DNA of 25,807 nucleotides from Priapulus caudatus (Eukaryota > Priapulida > Priapulimorpha > Priapulimorphida > Priapulidae): the NCBI RefSeq assembly GCF_000485595.1, contig NW_014577427.1, positions 65,545-91,351 of the forward strand. Reading direction: 5' to 3'. Below, piece after piece: positions 1-10,173 of this stretch. Under the pieces are notes generated by a model. The model saw only the letters and a program-made list of their open reading frames with translations, did no database searches and was not told the origin of the DNA. The stretch's first letter is position 1; each line of letters opens with the position of its first letter. A program made the translations under genes and the position numbers.

Positions 1-74
1 TAGAATCCCACAACTCCACCACAGAGTCACCGCAGTAGACGTTAGATGAGCGCTGTCGCTCCGCGGCACTTGTT
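1..74. repeat. Interspersed repeat, copy 1 (cut by window edge)
   Basis: These 74 bases match 9177-9250 at 72 of 74 positions in the same orientation. Similarity stops after CACTTGTT in both places, so that is probably one true end of the element; the other end lies outside the window. No coding potential is seen. The family is not recognised. Confidence 0.85.
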
Positions 75-204
75 GTAACAGGTTATATTAGTTTAATACA
101 GAGTATTGTGATACATATAGTAAGTCCCCGGATAGCGGAGAAAGGTTCGTGTTTAGAATAAACCCAGTTTGGAAGTTGTAGTCTCGAAAAACGAACCATA
201 AAAC

Positions 205-229
205 CGCCCTGAGTGAATCACTCAGGGCG
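205..229. repeat. Perfect 12-bp inverted repeat
   Basis: CGCCCTGAGTGA is followed by one A and then its exact reverse complement. The 25-bp hairpin is GC-rich in an AT-rich setting. No flanking direct repeat was found, and no function is assigned. Confidence 0.8.
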
Positions 230-485
230 CCTCCACAGAAAACTATAGTCCGCGTTGTAACCCTACTCTTGTTGGGTTACATTATTGTATCTATCTGTAG
301 CCCTACACATGATACATTAATCATTATGATTATTAAATAGCCATGTCTCTACATCAGTACATGTACATATGGAATTCTTCCATAGAGCAGCATGTGGTAG
401 CATTCACAGGGCTAGTATAGGGTAGATCTAGTAATCCTATTTTTAGAACTTTCAGACGCTTGTGGTGGTTGATAACTTGATCTCA

Positions 486-690
486 CCACAGGCCGGCTCA
501 AGGATAGAGAGCATGTCCAGTAATAAACATCATCCTATCCAATCACCATCCTGGACATCATCTCTATCCTTGAACCCCACAGGCCATTGGATGCTCAAGT
601 TTCAAGAAGAGTATACGGGTATCCGCTTCGCTCTTAATATAGTCTTATACTCTTCTTGAAACTTGAGCCTCCAAGGGCCTGTGATCTCAC
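486..690. repeat. Compound foldback element with two nested hairpins
   Basis: Hairpin 1 has 23-bp arms (498-520 with 551-573, 2 mismatches). Hairpin 2 has 39-bp arms (577-615 with 646-684, 3 mismatches) around a 30-nt loop. Each hairpin is preceded by the same CCACAGGCC word (486-494 and 577-585), and the right edge carries its complement GGCCTGTG (677-683). The whole therefore looks like two related foldbacks side by side, probably a small non-autonomous DNA transposon. The short + reading frame across it is a by-product. Confidence 0.75.
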
Positions 691-796
691 GACGAAGCTG
701 ATCTGATAAATCAGACGAGGGTTTGTGTACCTGGTGAGTGGTGTGGTGCAGTGGTGCCTGGTGGTGCCAACCTAGGCGCCTCGGTATGAGTATGAT

Positions 797-1057
797 CAGG
801 GTTCTGCCCAGAATTTTTTAGTGCCGGGCGCATCCATTTGCGACGAAGTCGGAAGATGCAAGCGCCGTAGGCGCGAAGCCAATCTAGGGGGGTCCAGGGC
901 ATGCCCCACCGGAAAATTTTTAATTTTGGATAGTCTGAAACTCAATTTCCTGCATTCTGAGCAAGAAAAAGCCCATATAGATATATCAGACTTTTTTTTC
1001 TTTTTCTTTATCAAAAATTAGTGCCGGGCACACCCGCCCACCGTGGGCAGAACCCTG
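797..1057. mobile_element. MITE with 14-bp perfect TIRs, hAT-like ends
   Basis: The left end CAGGGTTCTGCCCA (797-810) is the exact reverse complement of 1044-1057. CAGGG-type termini are typical of hAT elements, which is why hAT is suggested. The expected 8-bp target duplication is not clear (AGTATGAT against ACGATGTA), so the copy is old or the ends are mis-set. Inside are two direct copies of TTAGTGCCGGGC (818-829, 1018-1029) and a T-rich run. No transposase is present. Confidence 0.6.
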
Positions 1058-2018
1058 ACGATGTATAACATAGCTCTGCGTGAGCATCGCTACGACTGGC
1101 TACATTGCCTTGTGTCTGTGTCGAGCACTCTGTAGAAGTTACGAATCGCCTATCCTGATGTAATACCTATAATTACTACAAATTACAATAACAATCATTT
1201 AAAGCACAGACACATGGACTGTTTCTGAGAAAAAATAATCTCATGGCTTTAAAGATGATAATAATAATATATATATGCTGTCTCAATATGCTGTCACTGA
1301 GCTGTGTTATGTGTCTATGTCTAGTCATGTGTATGTTAGGACATGACTTAATTACTACATATATGTTATCATCAGTATCACCCTAACCATGACCACTAAT
1401 GCTAATCTAATCCTAACTCAATTAATATGGACTGAATGTTCCCAAAGTAGATATGGCCCATGGATTGGATTGATCATAGTTAAATTCAACATCCTCAAAA
1501 AATGAAGTTAATCTAATGGGTCACAGTTTCTATATTTGACAACTTTCACAACTTTACAATAAATTGACATTTTATAAAATGACCATTTCACCATTTAAGG
1601 TTTGTAGATGTCCAATTATTATTTTGCTTTTTAGCGTATTAAAATCATTACGTCAAAGCTAGTTTATTCATTTGTAATTCATCTAGGGGCTATATTTACA
1701 AAATGCTGTTGGTATAAGGAACATGCTTATTATAATCCTGCATGCCCAATTAAGGGAAATTCGACAGGAAACCATTTGTAAAAGAGGTGCAGTTCCGGTG
1801 TGTGATATATTGAGGTTTGACAGCTGTTGATTTCTAACTCTAAGTGCTCGTTGATAGGATCCACAGACTAATGCACTTGATAAAAAAGGAATGTGGTGCT
1901 GTATTCAGTTTATTGTAGGTTTTCTGATATTGTTGAATTTAACTTCATTTTTGCATTATAACTTTGTATAACGCTGCCTGAGGCACGAGTATCCTCAATG
2001 TAAATCTCCGTCCGTCAT
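1058..2018. other. Gene-free AT-rich stretch
   Basis: I see no exon, RNA gene or clear repeat here. A short AT run lies near 1262-1276. The sequence reads as ordinary intergenic or intronic DNA. Confidence 0.5.
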
Positions 2019-2202
2019 ACGTCTGTCCGTCTGTCCGTCAATGGCTACGGTCAAGATAACTTGAGAACCGTTTGACCCACATGTTTCAAATTGCATACAG
2101 TTGTTACTCCTATGGGAGAGATGTGAGCATCCTATTTTGGAGCATGCCAGTTGACCTACCTTCGAGCCACGCCCAACTTTTGCCAAAAATGGAAATGGCC
2201 AT
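2019..2202 (+). repeat. CCGT-led repeat unit, copy A
   Basis: A short GTCC/GTCTGTCC microsatellite (about 2008-2040) runs into a 159-bp unit (2044-2202). That unit is repeated at 2363-2521 with an offset of 319 bp and high identity. The shared core includes ACCGTTTGACCCACATG and a long stretch around the CCTATGGGAGAGAT word. Short open frames across both copies are not coding. Confidence 0.8.
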
Positions 2203-2362
2203 AAGTCAGTTCAGGTTCAACCGTTCAACAGATTTTGCTCATTTTTGGTATGTGAATGAATAAGGACTGGCCCCAAAACATATCACAGGGCTTTTGATAT
2301 TTTTTTTAAGTTATGCAAATTGGGTAGATTTTGGCAATTTCACTATGCATTTCAGTGTCTGC

Positions 2363-2521
2363 CTACGGTTAACGATAACTCAAGAACCGTTTGACCCACA
2401 TGTTTCAAATTGCATACAGTTGTTACTCCTATGGGAGAGATTTGAACGTCCTATTTTGGAGCACGCCAGTCGACCTACTTTTGAGCCACGCCCACTTTTT
2501 GGCAAAAATGGAAATGGCCAT
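2363..2521 (+). repeat. CCGT-led repeat unit, copy B
   Basis: Same unit as 2044-2202, 319 bp downstream and in the same orientation. The bases between the copies (2203-2362) are not repeated again, so this is one tandem duplication or two adjacent insertions of the repeat. Confidence 0.8.
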
Positions 2522-3018
2522 CTATATTCATTCGATTTTGTTAAATTTACCTACCTACCTAATCATACCTACGTGTAATATTGTGTTTTAGATTATTCGT
2601 TACAGTAATTTGACTGGAATATTTTATTGCACGATAATCTAAAACCAAAATGGCGATCATTTAGGCGTAGCGCCATCTCTCGCCCAGATTTCAGACTTTC
2701 AGATCTGAAACATTTATTTTAGCATCAAAACTAACCCTGAAACAAAGCAGTGAAATTTCTATTAGTATGAAACAGGGAATAAGGACATTTGATTCCGTCA
2801 CAAGCACATTTCGGTCCGTCATAAATGAAACACTTACCAAATTTTAAATATCATCTCCTCCTCATATCACACCCAAGGTGAGCTATAGTGTCATTGACAC
2901 TTTCATTTAAATTCTGACCAGTTAAATTGCAACCAGTATGACTTTAACTTGATGGCCTGAGGCCCTGAACGAATGTGTAACGTGCACTAATTATATATAT
3001 AATGTATTATAACATCGT

Positions 3019-3027
3019 CAGGGTTCT
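3019..3027. repeat. Isolated hAT-like end (CAGGGTTCT)
   Basis: The words ACATCGT and CAGGGTTCT read together here. The same pair occurs in reverse complement at the right end of the 797-1057 element, so this may be a solo end or heavily eroded copy. A short match by chance is possible. Confidence 0.3.
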
Positions 3028-3927
3028 TGTAGAGTGCCGTAAACTGAACTTTAACTTTACTTTTGTTTTGTGTTGGTTGTTTCGTAGCAATGCACACACA
3101 GACCTTTGGGAAAATGCCCAAGATGTCAAATGCAGATCTGTTTTACACATGGCTGCAGAAAACGGACACTAAGAATATATATAACATAATTAAAGGTATA
3201 TGCAGCAGCAGCATATACAGTTCAGGAGAGGGTATGTTCCTCCTACATTTAATATGGGAATGTAAGCCACTTTTAATAGGCACGGATATTAGTAGGTTCT
3301 ATGCAAAAAGTGTTCACAGACTAAGGATGTGTACAGGATGTTAGTGTTTGTGCAGTGAGTAACATGGTCAGGTTAGTCATGTGCTGAGCAATTATCTGTG
3401 AATGATATCTGATTTATAATGTTTTACATTGCAAATTGTGCAACACTGCAATTATAAGTGATAATTATGAATCATAACCAGGAGTGCAATTAAGTGTAAG
3501 CATGAATAAAACTGCCCCTCATCACATGAGTGCTAATGTATACACACATTTTTCTTTAAAAAAACCTTGTGACATACTGCCTAAACGAGTGAGGTACCAA
3601 AATTTCAGTTCTGAAATATACATTTAAGCTTTCTGGAAATACAAAAGAGAATGCAAACAAGATATTTGGTGCACGGACGTCACATTAGATATATATACAA
3701 AATAATAATCACAGAAACGTCGTTTTGTTGTTGCTCGTGCCTTTGCATTTCTTGGTTATTGAGTTGGATTTCATATGTGTGTACGTATGTGTAATGCATG
3801 CTTTATTATTGCCAGTTGTCAAATGCTGTTGAAGCTAGGCAGTCGGTGTTGTTACAGTGAATGAGAAATATTCGCATATATACTATTCTACCTCAGCAGG
3901 CAGTACAATGGCAGGTTTCACTGCAAA

Positions 3928-4062
3928 ATGAGGCTCTCGCGAATATTAATTGCACTGCCGTACCTGGTGTTTTTTATGGTTCTTCGCTCAGCCATGTACA
4001 AACCTAGCGCTTTTCCGTCGTCGGTAATTTTAATGCGGAGTCATATAAGCGGGGCTGTATAG
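3928..4062 (+). CDS. Possible small secretory ORF or first exon (tentative)
   Basis: This 44-codon frame starts at an ATG with A at -3. Its N-terminus resembles a signal peptide or signal anchor: a basic start (MRLSR) followed by the hydrophobic run ILIALPYLVFFMVL. A GT (TCG|GTAATT) at 4024 could act as a splice donor, which would make it a first exon of 32 codons. There is no homology I recognise, and it does not resemble a tetraspanin N-terminus. A chance ORF is the default explanation. Confidence 0.15.
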   Translation: MRLSRILIALPYLVFFMVLRSAMYKPSAFPSSVILMRSHISGAV

Positions 4063-6742
4063 CCGCTGTCTACAATGCAGTTAGGAGATGCAATTTTTAC
4101 AGTCACATTACATTATTACATCGTGTATGCACGTATTGGCTTGATGAAATAGCATTGAAGTGCCTCGATGAGCCAGGGCGTGTGTGCACCAATATTCATT
4201 TTTTCTCGTGTGTCTCTTGGCAACTGTGTATGTATACTGTATGCCATTTATTTGCACACGTATGGTTCATATATTGCCCACAAGATTCTGCAGTGAGAAA
4301 GTTGAGCGTAAACCTGACCATGTCGGCTAGTGATGAATGCTTTAATTTGCTAGTGGTGTAATTAAATGTGAAAGAAAATACTTTCTCTGAGTTAGTATGT
4401 ATATTTCAGTTAGTAATACCATATATTTTGGTCGTGGTTGTCGCCACTGATTTGAATGCATTTCGCTCTTTTGTTGAGTTTTCAAATATATTTCCCCGAG
4501 GATTACCTCACTGCATCGCAGCTGCATAAAATAGGTATCTATAGTGACATTCATCAGATATGCTCTTACTCCGTCTCTGCGTATTAAATTGAGTGCTGCG
4601 TGCATGGGTGCGTATGTGTGTGTGCCTGTGTGGTGTGTGCGTGCGTGCTAGGGCGTGTTAAAAAGCTTGTAAGCTTATATATATATATATATGTAGAGTT
4701 AACCTCAATACCAAGGCTTCAAAGTTGTTGTGATATTTTCCATATTTCTCTAGTATCTGCATGATCACGCCCATCTACTGCTGGAACTAATCTTCCAGCA
4801 TAGCAACGTTCAGTCATTATTAATGAAATTCATTATACCAGCATCCTTTTATGGTTCATCAATGCTAGAATTGCATGACACCATAAATAAATATTTTAAA
4901 ATTATCCTGCACTGTGTGCTGCAGAGAAGGGAGAATGCTAAATTTCAGCAAATTGTTAATAATTCATTATGTCCGCCAACCTCTCATCTGCTCTGTGCCT
5001 GCATGGGGTACTGTATCCGTTCTATATCTAACATTTAATGCGTTTCCATGGTGACATTATTTGTCTGCTGCTGCAGGCTGCAGGTTACACTGCGATTTGC
5101 CTTCTGCTTGCTAGCAGGCTAACAGTAACACATAAGTTGGCCGTATAAGACTGCAGTGTATGGCAGTCTGCTGTGTGGCATAATATATTACTCAAACTGC
5201 TAATGCTGACATAGCCTACTTCGCATGTCAAAATTGTCACATCACGCCTACCATGAGTCTGCGTGCATCCCTGTACGGTAGCGTGTTACTGTAGACGAAA
5301 TTTTCTGTAAGCCAGGGTGTACCACCGGCTGATTTTAAGGCTGACACGCACCTAGAAATTTTTATCACTGGCAGCGATGTTCTTAGTAAATTACGTGTGT
5401 GTGATATTGTGGTACAGTGTAATTGTTAGCGACAAAATATCGCCGACAACACAATCGGCACCGTCTAGTATGCTAGGAATATTTGGTGACCATGATGCTG
5501 GCAATCACTTAAAGCATGCAGTGCACACGTCGCTGTTTGCTTGTGGCATAAGGTCCTAGTGCTCAATCACCAAATGTGCGTGTGCCCAGTGCTGTTTATT
5601 GCCAGCAGTAAATGTATCGTCCAATAAGCAAGCTGTTTGCTAGAATGGGATTTTTACAATATAGCCCCCTTAAATACATCACCTTGTGTGCGGTCATCAA
5701 TGACGAAAACTAAATTATCGCCATCGATTATTAGCCAATTCTAGGAATTTCCCACCTGGCGAATTTCGCCACGCTAGCAAGAAAATCGCTAGGTTTGGGC
5801 CGGCCTTTAGGAACAGAAAGTAGAGTGTGGGTGCAGAGCCATTAGCATATACTGTACTGTGTGCTAAATTGTCGGCAGTCATGTATCTCTGAAATCTTTA
5901 GGTGCGAAGCGAGACTGAATATAATTATTTTGTAATAAAATAAACATGGACCAGTGAGTCCATATAAAATATATAGTGCGTTACATCGTATATTAATGCA
6001 TGAAGGCTTTGTTAAAGAATGTGTGAATCAGATTTCGTATAGATTTCGTAGATAAATGTTTGTAATGATCCATATAGGGATGTTGTAGTGACCTAGTCTT
6101 CTGTAGGCGATCATTAGTTGGGCAGGTACAGTCTGTACTGTAGATGAGAGACAACCTATAAAGTTTCATGGGTTAGGTCATCAATTGTGTAATTATCAGC
6201 CATGTAGGCTGTTTATCGTAAAACTAAAAATTTGCTGGTTATATCTTGTATGTATATCTTATCTTATAAACTGCTAAGTGTTGTAAAATAATGATAATAG
6301 TAAACGTACTAGGTAGTTTCCACTAAAGGCTTGTATTAATTGGTGATGTTATAATGATTTCACCAGATTATGCCACTGTAATAATAACCTACGACGTCAT
6401 TCATCTTGTGTAGCATGTTTGTTGTGGAATGGGAACATTTTAGGACAGATTAGATGGACTAAAACCTAACTTAGTTGAGCAGGTAAAGTAAAAGCTACTT
6501 GAAAATAGCTATAAACTAGGAACTATCTTACTAGTGCTCTCAATTGACAATTGCGTATGATGCCCCTCTTAGCCATTTAAGACATACTAGGCAGACAAGC
6601 ATGTGTACTGTTACTGTCGCCATAGTTACTGATGAAGCTTAATTCTGAAGCACCAATTACCCTGCATTTTGCATGTACGCAGTATGTGTTCGTACCACCA
6701 TTGCTGTACATTAAAACCACCTCGCTTTCGTGCCATCGCTAG

Positions 6743-6931
6743 GTAATCGGCTTGGCCATACTGGTACTGGGAGTCTACTCAAAAGTGCAACTGTACGTCT
6801 ACATGGAATTGATGGCCAACTACTACACGCACACACCGTACATCATGATTGCGATCGGAGCCTTCATCGTGCTGCTAGGCGTGGGAGGATGCTTCTGCAC
6901 GATCAAAGGAAACTCCTACCTCCTCTACGCC
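6743..6931 (+). CDS. Tetraspanin (CD63-like), exon 2: end of TM1, EC1, TM2
   Basis: This exon encodes 63 codons in phase 0 between acceptor CTAG|GTA and donor GCC|GTAAGT. It starts within TM1 (VIGLAILVLGVY), then the small extracellular loop with three aromatic pairs (about residues 14-33). TM2 follows (IMIAIGAFIVLLGVGGCFCTI), then the short cytosolic turn KGNSYLLYA. Order, spacing and the GCxC end of TM2 match animal tetraspanins, four-pass membrane scaffold proteins that organise receptors and endosomal or exosomal membranes. The start Met and first part of TM1 are missing: an upstream exon must supply them, since the acceptor is in frame but no ATG precedes it. Assignment to tetraspanin is firm; the orthologue is uncertain. 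Confidence 0.92.
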
Positions 6932-7163
6932 GTAAGTATCGCCGTCGGGCACGTGTGCCACAAGATGGCGCCACATTTTATGGTAAAAGTTACAGGGTGA
7001 GTTTTTAGATTACATGCAGGTTGCGTGTAGCAGATACAATGGTTATTATCACCGTATATCTATACTGTGTCTTATATTCATGTGTCAATGTGTTAAAGAG
7101 GTTTTTAGGAATGATCTAGAAATCAATATTGATCCAGTTGTTTTCTATCTCATTTTTTTCCAG

Positions 7164-7238
7164 TATTCTGTCATCCTTTTCATCATCTTCATTGCTGAGC
7201 TGTCAGCTGGCATTTCGGCTTACATCTTTAAGGGAAAG
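7164..7238 (+). CDS. Tetraspanin exon 3: TM3
   Basis: Twenty-five codons in phase 0 follow a good polypyrimidine acceptor (TTTTTTTCCAG) and end at AAG|GTGGGT. The peptide is almost all TM3. It has a glutamate inside the membrane (FIAELSAG), as in CD63 and relatives, and ends with the extracellular start YIFKGK. The preceding intron is 232 bp. Joining exon 2 to exon 3 gives LLYA-YSVILF, the normal TM2-TM3 turn. Confidence 0.93.
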
Positions 7239-7830
7239 GTGGGTGAATAGAGCTGTTGTGGCACTGTAGTCGGTGCTCTAGCGATAGAGTGGTATCTCTT
7301 CACTGAATTGTGAGTGTCTGGAAACACATCTTGAACAAGTGAACATATGATCCTATGTGCAAGCCACCCACTGCGCTAGCAGTCGGTGCAGTGCCACCTA
7401 TGTGGGTGGCTGGGTGCATATTTTCGACATATATTCTCATGAGTAGTGCGTCCAAGTGTTACACAGAAGTTCGTATATAATGATAATATGTAAAAAGTTC
7501 ACCTGTTTTACCTGAGCATAAGTGAGATCGTGAGTAACTTTCTCCGCAATAATTTGAATATGTATTTGTGTAGATTTTTCTGTGTAATAGCTGGTTAAAT
7601 GGCGATAGACATTCTTCTCATTTTGAGCATTGATCGTAAGCTAGGATATTTTGTAGCACTAACCGTATCGTGTGAGTTTATGATAAAGCAGTTTTGAGAT
7701 CAAGTCTGATAAGCCGGATCGAAGTGTTTTTGCGTTATCAAGAGCAAATTAACATGTTATGTATGATCACACAAGTAGCTTGGATTTTAGCGTCTTGACG
7801 ATGGGAATGAGACGCTGATTCGCTCTTCAG

Positions 7831-7932
7831 ATTTACACGGCTTTCGAGGATGGATTGAACATCGCTAGCAACAACTACGGTCAGGACCCTGCCGCAAGCA
7901 CCGACGAAGCCATGGACCACATGCAGAAAACT
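7831..7932 (+). CDS. Tetraspanin exon 4: first part of EC2
   Basis: Thirty-four codons in phase 0, from TTCAG|ATT to ACT|GTGAGT. They encode the A/B-helix region of the large extracellular loop, acidic and Asn-rich (AFEDGLNIASNNYG...), ending MDHMQKT. This leads directly into the CCG motif of the next exon. Length and position fit the family. The preceding intron is 592 bp and the following one 1625 bp. Confidence 0.9.
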
Positions 7933-8262
7933 GTGAGTGACTGTGCCATGGCTTGACTGAGAAGAGACGAGGCGGGGGTGCATCTTTTAGTTAGCGTGCG
8001 TAGTGAGGCGAGGATCGGGGGTCGTAGTCGATGACTACATGACGATTTACACTCATTTTATAGTTATTATCATTTATTAGCTCATCTGACGTAGTCAGAT
8101 GCAGCTTGTAGAATCGCATGATTGTGCATGCGTGCGTGCGTGCGTGCGTCCGCCCGTCAACAGTTGGGCACAAATCTTAACCGCTCGACGTACAGTCACG
8201 ATATTCGGATGTGGGGGGGTAATCCAAAAACGAGTTGGGATGTCGAAGCTGGGGGTCACGAG

Positions 8263-8282
8263 AGGTCAAAGGTCAAAGGTCA
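8263..8282 (+). promoter_or_regulatory. Triple AGGTCA direct repeat, spacing 1 (DR1)
   Basis: AGGTCA occurs at 8263, 8270 and 8277, each separated by a single A, giving two overlapping perfect DR1 sites. DR1 is the established binding site for RXR, HNF4 and COUP-TF type nuclear receptors. The array sits inside a repeat-derived unit in intron 4, so receptor binding is only a possibility. Confidence 0.4.
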
Positions 8283-8436
8283 AGAGGTGTAAAAGAAGGG
8301 GGAACATTCACTCCTTAACTTAAGGTATAGGGAGGAAATGCAGAATTGCGGCACAAAGCTAAACAGCTTGACCTAGGCTCGTGATAGTCGGTGTATAGCA
8401 TCATGGTAGGAAAAGCCATCACTGTGCCGAAATTGG

Positions 8437-8456
8437 AGGTCACAGGTCAAAGGTCA
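8437..8456 (+). promoter_or_regulatory. Second triple AGGTCA direct repeat (DR1)
   Basis: AGGTCA occurs at 8437, 8444 and 8451 with one-base spacers (C, then A). It occupies the equivalent place in the next repeat unit, so it was probably duplicated with the unit. Confidence 0.4.
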
Positions 8457-9176
8457 ATGGGGCACAGGGCAGATTTTAGACATTTTCTAAGGACATGGTC
8501 TGACGGAGCGATTGAAAAACTTTTTTGTTTCAGCGGTGACCTAGCATTTTTATGGCTTTATTGAAAGGACCATGAAATGTACTTTCTGCTGACATGCGAA
8601 GAGTAAGTGTCGGATAACCTTTTGACCTTCAAGAGGAGGGTTAAACATGGATTTGTTTACTGTTAGAAAGAATTTGACTGCCGGGTTTGCTAGTAGAATC
8701 TATACATGCCTGGATGTATGAGGCTACAATGTCACAGTGAAATTTCAAAAGCTAAATTTGGTTGAAGAAGGTTTATGCTCCTTAAATCGTATAATTTCTA
8801 TGGCATTCTGTACTGTCAGTGTGTTACATGTAACGTATGCCACTGCCAGTGGCCACTGCCAGTGCATGTGGTGATAGTACTGTGTAGTTTTTGCCTGCGT
8901 TAATTAGTTACAGGTGGCAGCTCTTTATTTCAGCCTGTAGGGTTGCGTAGGTAAATGGATGAGTGCTTACCTATTCTGTCTTGCAAATAGTTGTTGCTAC
9001 TACGTACGATGGGAGCTTCCATCTTTAATCTTAAGACACTTAAATGTACGCGCCATCTCGTGGCAACTTTCATAACGATCCCAACAAACATTCCGTTGAG
9101 AAGGTTCCTGATACCATCCCTTGCCTTCCACTGTTTCGGCGTGTATGTGAACACATTTGGGACTAACAGGGTTTAC

Positions 9177-9250
9177 TAGAATCCCACCACTCCACCACAG
9201 AATCACCGCAGTAGACGTTAGATGAGCGCTGTCGCTCCGCGGCACTTGTT
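9177..9250. repeat. Interspersed repeat, copy 2
   Basis: 72 of 74 bases match window positions 1-74. The element probably extends leftwards from here, perhaps over 9000-9176, which includes the CGCCATCTCGTGG word, but that part cannot be compared because copy 1 is cut. It lies in tetraspanin intron 4. Confidence 0.85.
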
Positions 9251-9557
9251 TAGCATTTTTGTTTTAATTTTCCCCAAAATCTAGGATCTTGCTCCACCTT
9301 GCCCCCCCTTCCTAGAGACTACAGACCTATTATTACTTAGATGTCAAGCGTAAAGTATCCATATTATATTTCATCTACTTCGCACTGCACCATTGAGAAA
9401 ATAGTTACACTGGATTTTATTTGTCTGCATTTTAATTTCCCTTCTAGAGATATTCTAAAATACTTATAGTCCACAGACCTTTTAACCGAAGTCTTGGGCT
9501 GGTAGTCATGACAAATTACATTTAGGAGGTTGCAGCAGTTACTGTTCTGTGTTACAG

Positions 9558-9722
9558 CTGCACTGCTGTGGAATTAAGAAGTACAGTGATTGGCTCAACA
9601 CTACATATGGAAGTCCTGGACAGGTGCCGGAAAGTTGCTGCATTGACCAAGCCAACACTACCTGCATCCGCACTGGTTTTGTTGGCACAAGCGCCGATAT
9701 TACTACGACTATCTACGTGAAG
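9558..9722 (+). CDS. Tetraspanin exon 5: CCG and PxxCC core of EC2
   Basis: Fifty-five codons in phase 0, from TTACAG|CTG to AAG|GTGAGA. The exon carries the family signature CCG (residues 3-5), then YSDW, then PESCC, then one more Cys (TTCIR). With the GC of the next exon these make six EC2 cysteines and three disulfides, as in CD63. Two N-glycosylation sequons are visible (NTT at residues 14-16 and 33-35). The CCG...YxDW...VPxSCC pattern is the strongest evidence for the assignment. Confidence 0.96.
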
Positions 9723-10089
9723 GTGAGAGACAAACTACATAATTGCAGCGACGCAGTCGTAAAGCCTCTAATTTAGAGTGACGCGTGCCGTCCCTGCTTG
9801 TTATCTTGGCCGTCGCGCTTTTACATTGGCGCGTGCATTTAGCAGGGACGTGGATAAATCGCTTTGTTTGCAAGAGGGACAAGCAGCGTGCGGTTTGTGT
9901 TCTTGGCATTCGACCGTGGGCAATCCGCCATTAGCCAAGTAATATTATCTACAGTGTTCAGGGGAGGGGTGGGGGGCAATTTCTCCTCTTGCCCTCTGCT
10001 AACTACGGCTCTGATTAGGCATTAACGAAAATTCGCATTCGCGAGATTTCACCTAGACCCGCCGCTGAACTTTTCTGTTGTGTTCGCAG

Positions 10090-10173
10090 GGCTGTCATAA
10101 GGAGGTGGTGAGCTTCGTGGATGAGAACATAGGTATCATTGCTGGTGCTGCGACAGGGTTCGCATTCCTGCAG
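10090..10173 (+). CDS. Tetraspanin exon 6: GC motif and start of TM4
   Basis: Twenty-eight codons in phase 0, from TTCGCAG|GGC to CAG|GTATGC. GCHKEVVSFVDEN supplies the last EC2 cysteine and the E-helix. Then IGIIAGAATGFAFLQ begins TM4. The exon stops mid-membrane, so it needs a terminal exon supplying the rest of TM4 and the tail. Two such exons follow at 10540 and 12442. Confidence 0.94.

Larger units (their letters stand above)
2522..6742. other. Upstream non-coding stretch
   Basis: No recognisable gene is visible in these 4.2 kb. Small items are an isolated CAGGGTTCT end at 3019-3027, a GT-rich patch near 4615-4650, an AT run at 4677-4692 and a 44-codon open frame at 3928-4062. I looked here for the missing first exon of the tetraspanin (start Met, basic/Cys N-terminus, beginning of TM1, phase-0 donor) and did not find a convincing one. 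Confidence 0.5.
8160..8680 (+). repeat. Diverged tandem repeat block, about three units
   Basis: Starting after a CGTG/CCGT microsatellite, similar word orders recur: a TTGACCTA-like word, then a GTCGAAGCTGG or CGAAATTGG word, then GGTCA arrays. Units begin near 8180, 8365 and 8530. The third is the most eroded. Such CCGT-led units with TTGACC words also resemble the repeat at 2019-2521. Boundaries are approximate. Confidence 0.45.
7933..9557 (+). other. Tetraspanin intron 4, repeat-rich
   Basis: This is the longest intron between the constant exons. It contains a CGTG/CGTC microsatellite (about 8127-8158), a block of diverged units with AGGTCA arrays (about 8160-8680), the CACTGCCAGTG direct duplication (8841-8863) and repeat copy 2 (9177-9250). 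No additional exon was seen. Confidence 0.75.

Noticed and set aside
3063-3344. 93-codon + frame (…KMPKMSNADLFYTWLQKTD…)
   Set aside because: It reads reasonably in its centre and has a GT near the end of that part, but there is no homology or acceptor I can defend.
4155-4361. MKCLDE start as the missing tetraspanin exon 1
   Set aside because: The MKC start comes from a TTG codon and the following residues are not a transmembrane segment.
6730-7008. Alternative + frame over exon 2
   Set aside because: Shadow of the tetraspanin exon. It is Arg/His-rich, and the correct frame has the transmembrane pattern.
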